Shown here in pieces: positions 56,575 through 64,000 of a DNA stretch of 64,000 nt. Source of the DNA: Eublepharis macularius (taxonomy: Eukaryota > Chordata > Lepidosauria > Squamata > Eublepharidae); assembly GCF_028583425.1 (NCBI RefSeq), contig NC_072792.1:159532676-159596675 (forward strand). Reading direction: 5' to 3'. The notes beneath the pieces are model-generated. The model worked only from the letters and a program-made list of their open reading frames with translations, made no database searches and had not been told where the DNA came from. Position 1 is the stretch's first letter. Every line of letters starts with the position of its first letter. Made by a program: the position numbers and the translations under genes.

Positions 56575-59500
56575 AAGGACCCAAACGACAGATCCGCCCT
56601 AAGCCCGTCCCTGCACGGAACCGGCCGCCTGGGTCCATCTTATTCATGCCAGTGACTCTAATCAACCCAGAGAGGAAGATGCATATTCGGGTGCAAGCTC
56701 TTATTGACTCGGGCTGCTCAAGAGACATCATTGCCCCTGCTCTAGTCAATGGACTAGTCCTACCAACTCGGGATCTACAAAACCCAGTAATCTTTGAGCA
56801 AATGGATGGTACCAACATGAATCCTGTAACAACTGAAACCATCCCAGTGATCACAGGCATGGGACAACATTGGGAGAAGAGGTCCTTTGTCATCAGCTCG
56901 ACTGCCAAGTACCCGTTAATTTTAGGCAGCAAATGGCTATGTGATCACAATCCCTACATAGACTGGGCACAAGGATGTATTACCTTCAGTCATACCAACT
57001 GCAAAAATCACCGTTGGAATCAAAACTGGGGCGAAGATCCGACTCATAAAGAAAAGGCCCTTCTCACCCAAGAAGAAGTCAACCAAATACCCGAACCGTA
57101 CTGGCCTTTTCTAAATGCTTTCTCTGAAGAGGAAGCAGATACTCTACCCCCGCACCGACGGACGGACTGTGCGGTAGAAATTCTACCCGGAGCCTCACTG
57201 CCCAAAGGACGACTTTATCCCATGAGTCTCCATGAACGCGAAGAGCTCCGGAAATTCATCGACACCAACCTCCAACGAGGGTTCATCCGCCCAGCCGCTA
57301 GCCCCCACGCCGCTCCAGTCCTCTTCGTGAAAAAGAAGGATGGGGGGCTTCGACTGTGCACAGATTTCCGAGGCTTGAATGCAGTGTCCACCAACAACGC
57401 CTATCCTATACCGCTCATCCGAGACCTTCTCAACGTCGTGGCCCAAGGTAAGATCTTTACGAAATTAGATCTAAAAGATGCTTACTTCCACGTTCGTATC
57501 AAGGCAGGGGATGAGTGGAAAACCGCTTTCAATACGCCCCTCGGACAATATGAATACTTAGTTATGCCTTTTGGTTTGACGGGAGCCCCGTCCGTATTCA
57601 TGTCCATGATAAACGAAGTTCTACACGAATTTCTGTACAAAGGGGTGGTAGTGTACCTTGATGATGTGTTAATTTACTCAGACACCGAGGAAGAACATAT
57701 TCAAACGGTACGAAAAGTTTTAGCCACCCTGATGAAGAATAAGCTGCCCATCAAACTGTCCAAATGTGAATTCCATAAAACCGAACTCACTTACCTCGGG
57801 TATTGTATCTCCCAAGAAGGCCTGAAAATGGATCCAGCCAAAATACAGGCGATCCAGGACTGGCAGAAACCCACCACCCGTAAAGAATTGCAATCCTTCC
57901 TGGGTTTTGCCAACTTCTATAGAGACTTCATAGCAAATTTCGCCCAAATCACGCTCCCTTTAACAGACTTGCTGAAAACCAAAGATAAAGGGGACCAAGC
58001 TAAAAAACCCTCTGCCAAACTGCAATGGACCCCCGATTGCCAAACGGCCTTCGATTGTCTAAAAAAGCAATTTGTAACGGAACCCATCCTCTCCCACCCC
58101 AACGAACAATCCCCTTTCATAGTACAGGTTGACGCCAGCGATACGGCGATAGGGGGGGTTTTACTGCAGAAGGGGGAGGATGGTAGGCTGCGGCCGTGTG
58201 CTTTCTTGTCTAGAAAATTTTCGGAGGCGGAAAGGAATTGGAATGTGTGGGAGAAGGAGGCCTTTGCCGTAAAAGCGGCCCTTACTAACTGGAGACATTG
58301 GCTGGAGGGGGCGCGATACCCTTTCGAGGTCTGGACGGATCATAAAAATCTGGAGGCCCTCCGAAGCCCACGCAGACTGAATGCCAAGCAATTGCGATGG
58401 GCGGAATTCTTTTCCAAATTCAACTTCACTCTAAATTACCTCCCGGGCAAAACTAACTTTTTGGCAGACGCCCTATCGCGCATGCCCCAACATAAGAGCA
58501 AACGGGAGGAGACTGTCGACACTGTCTTCTCGCCTACGCAACTTGGGGGCGTGGTGACTACTCGCAGCCGTGCCAAGCAGCCCCTCCCGGCCAACCAAGA
58601 GTGGAAATCGAAACTTAAAACTGAGGTGGAGAAGGAGGGGGATAAGGCTCCGCGAAGCAAACTAACCCAAGCCCCACAAGGGGATTGGCTAGCCGGGAGC
58701 AAATTTTATGTCCCAGACAGCCTCAGACTGGAAGTTTTGCAGCGCTGTCATGACGCTCCCACTGCTGGACATTATGGGTATCTGAAAACTTTGCACCTAA
58801 TCCAAAGACAATTCTGGTGGCCGGGCATGCGCAAAGACATTTCCCAATACGTTAGTTCCTGTCCTATTTGCCTCAGCGCCAAAACCAGAAAAGGGAAGCC
58901 TCCGGGTCTCCTGCAACCATTGGAAACGCCAAACAGACCCTGGGAAATTATATCTATGGACTTTATCACTGATCTACCTATCTCAAAAGGACATAATTGC
59001 ATTTTAGTGGTGGTAGATCTGTTCTCCAAACAAGCTCATTTTATCCCCTGTACTGCTATACCCTCCGCTCGGAAACTAGCAGATTTGTTTCTAAAACACA
59101 TCGTAAAATTACATTCTTTTCCGTCCAAGGTGATTTCGGATCGCGGCGGACAGTTCGTTGCCAACTTCTGGCGGGAGCTTTTGAAAATGTTGAATATTGA
59201 ACAAGGCATCAGTTCAAGCCACCACCCACAAACCGACGGGCAATCCGAAAAAACAAACCAAATTTTAGAACAGTTTCTTCGTTGCTACATTAATTTTCAA
59301 CAAGATAATTGGGTGGACCTTCTCCCTCTGGCCGAGTTCTCATATAACAACAGTGTACACGCTTCAACGGGGGAGGCCCCCTTCAAAATTGTCTACGGAA
59401 CTCACTTCAATCCCTTCCCGTTGGATGCCCCCCCTCTCCATTCCTCTAAATTGCCAGATGTATCTTCGTGGTGGGGGGAGGCGGCGCAGCAATGGGATCT

Positions 59501-60020
59501 TATTAAGAAGCACCTTGACAAAGCCAAACTGGATTACAAAAAATACGCAGACCGCCATCGTGCGGCCGAATGGGAATTACAACCCGGAGATCATGTGTAT
59601 ATTTCCACAAAAAATCTAAGACTTGCTCAGACCAGCCGCAAACTTGCTCTGAAATTCCTAGGACCTTTTCCTGTGCGCAAGATAATAAATAAAGTGACTG
59701 TTGCTGTAACTCTGCCCAAGAACCTGCGCCATGTGCATGATACGTTCCATGTCAGTCTTCTAAAAAGAGCTCCCACCGACAACAAATGGCACGTCAAAGC
59801 TCCACCCATTCCAACGTTGATTGACGACCAAACACACTATGAGGTACAACAAATCTTGGACTCTAAACTCAAACGAAATCAGCTTTTTTACCTCATTAGG
59901 TGGAAGGACTTTGATTCTGGTTACGATGAATGGGTGAACTCTGCACATGTTCATGCTCCTAGATTAACCAAAGCTTTTCATACTCGCTACCCATATAAGC
60001 CAGGGGGGGACATGTTTTAA
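56571..60020 (+). CDS. pol: Pol of the Ty3/gypsy element
   Basis: A frame of 1149 codons. Domains in order: aspartic protease (LIDSGCS near 56700), reverse transcriptase (YLDDVLIYS at 57654), RNase H (VDASDTAIGG near 58128), integrase with an HHCC zinc-binding part (CHDAPTAGHYGYLKT ... CPIC near 58746-58870) and catalytic core (MDFITDLP, VISDRGGQF), and a C-terminal chromodomain (YEVQQILDSKLKRN, FYLIRWKDFDSGYDEWV). It lies in the -1 frame relative to gag, with its frame meeting gag's end; this layout is usual in the family, which reads pol by ribosomal frameshift. The element looks whole. Confidence 0.95.
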   Translation: MKGPKRQIRPKPVPARNRPPGSILFMPVTLINPERKMHIRVQALIDSGCSRDIIAPALVNGLVLPTRDLQNPVIFEQMDGTNMNPVTTETIPVITGMGQHWEKRSFVISSTAKYPLILGSKWLCDHNPYIDWAQGCITFSHTNCKNHRWNQNWGEDPTHKEKALLTQEEVNQIPEPYWPFLNAFSEEEADTLPPHRRTDCAVEILPGASLPKGRLYPMSLHEREELRKFIDTNLQRGFIRPAASPHAAPVLFVKKKDGGLRLCTDFRGLNAVSTNNAYPIPLIRDLLNVVAQGKIFTKLDLKDAYFHVRIKAGDEWKTAFNTPLGQYEYLVMPFGLTGAPSVFMSMINEVLHEFLYKGVVVYLDDVLIYSDTEEEHIQTVRKVLATLMKNKLPIKLSKCEFHKTELTYLGYCISQEGLKMDPAKIQAIQDWQKPTTRKELQSFLGFANFYRDFIANFAQITLPLTDLLKTKDKGDQAKKPSAKLQWTPDCQTAFDCLKKQFVTEPILSHPNEQSPFIVQVDASDTAIGGVLLQKGEDGRLRPCAFLSRKFSEAERNWNVWEKEAFAVKAALTNWRHWLEGARYPFEVWTDHKNLEALRSPRRLNAKQLRWAEFFSKFNFTLNYLPGKTNFLADALSRMPQHKSKREETVDTVFSPTQLGGVVTTRSRAKQPLPANQEWKSKLKTEVEKEGDKAPRSKLTQAPQGDWLAGSKFYVPDSLRLEVLQRCHDAPTAGHYGYLKTLHLIQRQFWWPGMRKDISQYVSSCPICLSAKTRKGKPPGLLQPLETPNRPWEIISMDFITDLPISKGHNCILVVVDLFSKQAHFIPCTAIPSARKLADLFLKHIVKLHSFPSKVISDRGGQFVANFWRELLKMLNIEQGISSSHHPQTDGQSEKTNQILEQFLRCYINFQQDNWVDLLPLAEFSYNNSVHASTGEAPFKIVYGTHFNPFPLDAPPLHSSKLPDVSSWWGEAAQQWDLIKKHLDKAKLDYKKYADRHRAAEWELQPGDHVYISTKNLRLAQTSRKLALKFLGPFPVRKIINKVTVAVTLPKNLRHVHDTFHVSLLKRAPTDNKWHVKAPPIPTLIDDQTHYEVQQILDSKLKRNQLFYLIRWKDFDSGYDEWVNSAHVHAPRLTKAFHTRYPYKPGGDMF

Positions 60021-60031
60021 GGGGGGCAGAA

Positions 60032-60447
60032 TGTCAGGTCCAGTGTATATCTAAACTGTACTGACTCCATTTTCTAATGCTTCTAGTGTTTGAGTATTCT
60101 CTTCCCAGGTGCACCAGTTCCCAGGCAGCATTCCCACCGGAGGAGACTGTTTTGTCTAACACCATTCCACCAAGCATTGGCCTTGAAGGAGAGCAGCTTC
60201 CCAGGACTGAGAGATGTTGTTTTGAGAACTGTGGGGGGAGGCTGATCCAGATGGGTATTGTTACTCTGTATCTTATGCTTGCTCTTCATTGGTAACAATG
60301 ATCATGTACCATCCTGATTCTCCTATTCAGGACAGTGGACTATAATGGACCTTTTCTGCAGTAAAGTTTCCTTTTCCAAACAATGGACTTGTGTTTGCTT
60401 CTAAAGGGAACCCTGTAGTGAGTGCCTTATTTAGCCACAGTCTGACA
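60032..60447 (+). repeat. 3' LTR
   Basis: 416 bases, the same length and by eye the same sequence as the 5' LTR. Confidence 0.97.
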
Positions 60448-60452
60448 CATTC

Positions 60453-61559
60453 ATATGAATCCATTTAATTTAATTTTTGACATTGTATCAGAAGAAATAC
60501 CTCATTTTATGTCCTTAACATAGTGGAGATGCAATCAGTTTCACTTAGTGCAAGCAGACAGCGAGGAATTGTCTTAGTGCTTGGCTTGTGCAAGGACTGT
60601 TGTGAGCATGGAAATCTTCCATGGGATCATGACTTGTGTTTTAGGTGTGTAGTTCTCATTAATGCTACTGCAAAGTAGGCAATACCAAGAAGAAATATAT
60701 CATCTCTTATTTCTCTAATTAACCAAGAAAAATTCTAACATAAGTAAGCTAATAGAATAAGACGCCTTTCATAATTCCAGAGGGGAAGCAACATTAGTCT
60801 ACTGTAGCAAAAATAACAATAAGGTGTGATATCAAGAGCAGAAGGGAGAGGGAGGCTTAAAGTATTGGAATCAGAAGGAAACATGGTCTGCGCATTTTCA
60901 GATTCATAGCAAGGCAAGTTGAAATGCATTCTTAGCCAGGCATTGTCATGGATCGATACCAGCAGCTTTTAAGACGGCTATCCAAAAAGCACACATCAAT
61001 ACCATAAAACGCCCGGTGCAATTGAGCCTGGATTTGTAGCATTTCTCTTGTCATCTATATTATTTCAAGGACTGGTAAAATCTGAAGAGGGACTGCCAGG
61101 ATTGTACCTTTTCTAAGCTGTGGGGTGTGTTTCTATCTTTCTCTAGCTACCAGCTCCAGCACAAGAGCAATACGGTACCATGTGAAATGGACCTATAAAG
61201 TGTGGCCAGTTCTGTGGCCCATAAGTTGAATTTGTAAATTACTTTCCACACATTTATAAACATAAATATTTTTATCCCTACTTTCCCTGTGGCTCAAGGC
61301 AGCTTACAAATTCAAACTTAAAATATACAATAACCCCTCCCCCTTAAAAGAAAAGTTTGTTACACCCCATTAAATGCCCTAGGAAGTAAAGTTGCCTTGT
61401 AGCACCTCCCAACCACCATCGGACAGTGCTTGGCGCTACCTTAGGGAGCCCATATCACAAGGCGGGAGGCCCAGTGGGGAAAGTATGAGCTCTGGTTGAT
61501 GCCAGGTGGACTGCCCTAAGCAGAGGAACAATAGGTGACAGCCTGAAGATCTCAGTTGA
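60453..61559. other. Noncoding stretch
   Basis: No gene. ATTTTTATCCCTACTTTCCC and TGTGGCTCAAGGCAGCTTAC at about 61270-61310 resemble a reverse LINE or SINE tail. Confidence 0.4.
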
Positions 61560-61662
61560 CGCTTGGGAAAGGTGTCTGTCTCTATGCCCTGTTGTTGGCC
61601 TACCAGAATAACTGTTTGGTCACTGTGTGGTCCAGCAGGTCTCTTCTTATGTTCTTATGGGT
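61560..61662 (+). mobile_element. CR1 LINE 3' end
   Basis: CTGTTTGGTCACTGTGTGGT, CCAGCAGG and a terminal CTTCTTATGTTCTTATGG. The terminus matches the reverse CR1 ending at 39441. Confidence 0.65.
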
Positions 61663-62529
61663 TATGTGGGAAGAGACAGGACTTTAGATATGTGGCCCTA
61701 GGCTGTGATGGTTATAATAACCACCAACTTGAATTAAACTTGGAAACAAATTGGCAGCAAATGTAGCCGTTTTAAAACAATCAAGATGTGTTTTGTTGGT
61801 GAGTCCCTGACGATAATTGGGTGGTATCATTCTAAACCAGCTGGAGTTTCTGGATTGTCTTCAAGGGCAGCCCAACAAAGAGCATATTACAGTAATCCAA
61901 CCACAAGGTTACAAAAGCACGGATTAGTGTGGTCAGGTTGGATAAGTATAAGAAAGGTGAGAACTCGGCCACTTCCATTAAGGTTATTTGCTCTGGATTC
62001 AATGCTGTTGGGAAGTGGGCTTTTTCCTACTTTCCTATAGCACCATGGTGCATTCTGGCACTTTCTGGGTTTCCCTCGCTTTCCCTGATCTTTCCCAAAC
62101 ATGCTATGCCCCAAAGGTTTGGAAAAGATTGCAGAAAAGCCAGGATGGCCATGGGAAGGAAAGTTTGAATTTTCACAGTCCTACCAACACTGTAGTCATT
62201 TTCCTCATAGCAGCCATTTCCACCTCCACCTCCAGGGGCATTTTTTGCTTTTAAAATCAGCAACTGAATATCGTTAAAGCAATATAACATTATAAAAATA
62301 TGTGTGCTGCTCTGAATTCCTAGCTTTCATTTTTAGGAAAGTAAGTTTCTAGCACCTTTTGTTGCCAGAGAGATAAGGGGAGAGGCATAACTCTGTGATG
62401 AAAGGGGCTTGGAATTCAGAGAATGTGTTTCACACATCATTATAACTTTATATTATAACATTATTCAATTGCCAATTTTAGAAAAACCTCTGAAAAAGTG
62501 CTGGGGGGGGGGAGAAGGCATGTATGACA
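61663..62529. other. Noncoding stretch with an old unclassified repeat
   Basis: About 61840-61970 (GATTGTCTTCAAGGGCAGCC, ATTACAGTAATCCAACCACA) is the same repeat as at about 28110-28170. No gene. Confidence 0.4.
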
Positions 62530-62745
62530 GATATGGTTGCCATCCTCCAGGTGAGGCCTGGAGATCTGGAATTACAACTGATCTCCAGACTACAGAGATC
62601 AGTTCCCCTAGAGAATTGACTGCTTTGGAGGGTGAAATCTATGGCCTTATACCCACTGAGGTCCTTCCCTTCCCACACCCTGCCCTCCCCGGGTTCCTCC
62701 CCCAAATCTCCAGGAAATTCTCAACCCAGAGTTGGTAACCGTAGT
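62530..62745 (-). mobile_element. TIR element of the GGGTTGCCAAC family, reverse
   Basis: GGTTGCCATCCTCCAGGTGA, CTGGAATTACAACTGATCTC, CAGACTACAGAGATCAGTTC and ACCCAGAGTTGGTAACC read as the reverse of 31142-31365 with both ends kept. Confidence 0.8.
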
Positions 62746-62848
62746 GACAGAAGGGAACTCTGTACTACTCCACAGGGCAAATCCCACCCTGCTGATTCTG
62801 CTCTTTGTGACTGATCAGAAAAGAAAGACCAAAACCACCAAAGAGGTA

Positions 62849-63152
62849 GGCCGTTTCCACACACTGTTAAAGAGACGGCCCACTCACTGAACTCTGGCTT
62901 TTTTTTTCACTCACTCCATATGTCTCCAATTTCAAAGCGGAAGCAGGCAGTTTGGCTTCCGTTTTTCAGCATCTTTTCTGAGAACGGAATTCCCCACACT
63001 TTCCTGTGCTGGCTAAAAGACGCTGAAAAAATGGAAGCCAAACTGCCTGCTTCCGTTTTGAAATCGGAGATGTATGGAGTGAGTGGGGAGGGGGGTGGGA
63101 AGCCAGAGTTCAGTGAGTGGGCCTTCTCTTTAAGAGTGTGTGGAAATGGCCC
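62849..63152. mobile_element. Fold-back element, about 304 bp
   Basis: Long inverted arms: GGCCGTTTCCACACACTGTT and CCCACTCACTGAACTCTGGC at the left, GCCAGAGTTCAGTGAGTGGG and AGTGTGTGGAAATGGCC at the right. A second, inner palindrome pairs AAGCGGAAGCAGGCAGTTTG with CAAACTGCCTGCTTCCGTTT. Ends recall 14135 and 29850. Confidence 0.85.
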
Positions 63153-63838
63153 TACTCTTCTAACATCAAATTTCCAGCTGATGAATAAGGATGGAGTGGT
63201 CAGTTGTATCAAAGGAAGGCCACTGATAGATCTAACAATATTATCATAATTGTAATTTTCCTTTTTACTTCTAAGGTCAGAATTAGGGTACTCACTGAGG
63301 TTCCTGCTCTCAGGTTCATACAGTAGAGAGAGGTGTGCTAAAAAATATCTCCTTGTTAACAAAGAGATACAGGGGCGCAAGCAACTGGTTTCCAAACAAA
63401 GGAGATCATGCAGTCTATACATCTATCTAACAAACAGGACTAACTAAGCAGGGACTCCATCCCATTAGACTAAACCAACTTATACAAATATCAGTGGGGA
63501 AGCAGACTGCTCCATAGTAATGTATACATTAAATACACTACAACAATGGTCAAAGCCTTAAATGACTCTCTGAAGACTTGGTTTCTTCATACTCCACTGT
63601 CATATCTGGAAAACCAGATATTCCTTTTTCCACCACTTCTGTGACACCCTGCCCAGTTCACCAATCCCTTCTCTCCTACTCAGAACAGGAAATTATAGAT
63701 GGCAGGGAGAAGAACCTGTAGCAGTTCCTACCTGATATGTGTGAAGTCCAACATTCCTTCCTTCCTCCCTTGCCCAAATTGGCATTGTCTCTCAGCAATT
63801 CTTCACCTTCTGGAATGTGACTAAAGGAGGGCGACTGA
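63153..63838. other. Noncoding stretch, nothing recognised
   Basis: No gene or named repeat. Confidence 0.4.
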
Positions 63839-63956
63839 GGGCCAAGCTACAAGTGACTAATGTCACTTGAACAGCAAGTGTATTTCTCCCTGTTCACTTG
63901 CCTTCCACTCAATCCACTTGCCATTCAAGTGTTATTCATCACTTGTAGCTTGGCCC
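63839..63956. mobile_element. Palindromic MITE, 118 bp
   Basis: Same length, arms and centre as 12667-12784: GGGCCAAGCTACAAGTGACT at the left, CACTTGTAGCTTGGCCC at the right, with CTCCCTGTTCACTTGCC in the middle. Confidence 0.88.
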
Positions 63957-64000
63957 TAAGATGGTGAGGGATCTGGAGACCAAGTCCTATGAGGAAAAGT

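Larger units (their letters stand above)
53464..60452 (+). mobile_element. Ty3/gypsy LTR retrotransposon, Sushi-like chromovirus type, looks whole
   Basis: The element is 53469-60447. CATTC stands at both edges (53464-53468 and 60448-60452), an exact 5 bp target duplication. Two LTRs of 416 bases bracket gag and pol. By eye the LTRs are identical, so the insertion is recent on an evolutionary scale. A purine-rich tract (AAGGGGGGCAGAA) precedes the 3' LTR. Part order (gag, protease, RT, RNase H, integrase, chromodomain) and the absence of an env gene are those of chromoviruses. Sushi-type elements are the vertebrate branch, and the lineage that gave mammals PEG10 and RTL1. Confidence 0.96.

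Overview
The window looks like a piece of a squamate reptile (lizard, possibly gecko) nuclear genome. This rests on its repeats: CR1 and RTE-BovB LINE ends, several tRNA-derived SINE families of the Sauria type, a 5S rRNA-derived SINE with a BovB-like tail, many hAT and fold-back MITEs, and a young Sushi-like Ty3/gypsy element. Species cannot be fixed from the sequence alone.

One host gene is recognisable: a homologue of human C11orf87, a small neuronal single-pass membrane protein, on the minus strand. Its coding sequence is one exon (18514-18975). A splice acceptor just upstream, a strong donor at 19917 and a CpG island (about 19590-20400) with a perfect CRE and a TATA-like site suggest a two-exon gene with a non-coding first exon. 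In mammals, as I recall, this gene sits in a large gene-poor interval between DDX10 and ZC3H12C. The absence of any other host gene in 64 kb fits that setting.

Layout. 1-15.9 kb: intergenic DNA with SINEs, CR1 pieces, hAT MITEs and one probable solo LTR. 15.9-17.6 kb: a hAT MITE with target duplication, the 5S-derived SINE and a long GA tract. 18.0-20.4 kb: the C11orf87 homologue. 20.44-20.93 kb: a degenerate tandem array of about 85 bp units abutting its CpG island. 22.2-27.1 kb: a fold-back retroelement, a second tandem array (about 160 bp units) and two BovB tails. 28-43 kb: nested insertions, namely a fold-back element inside a small MITE, a 1.5 kb hAT inside a SINE, and a TIR element inside a CR1. 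44-53 kb: more SINEs and palindromic MITEs. 53.46-60.45 kb: a whole-looking Ty3/gypsy chromovirus-type element with matching LTRs and a 5 bp target duplication. 60.5-64 kb: CR1 and further fold-back elements.

There is no operon-like logic here. The genes do not act together. The biology is one neuronal gene with its promoter, and a dense record of transposition. The signals most worth following are a family of fold-back insertions with 12-15 bp target duplications whose arms carry a hammerhead-ribozyme-like core, the CRE/TATA promoter, two Pumilio-type sites in the presumed 3' UTR, and the two minisatellites. Nothing here establishes a previously undescribed system.
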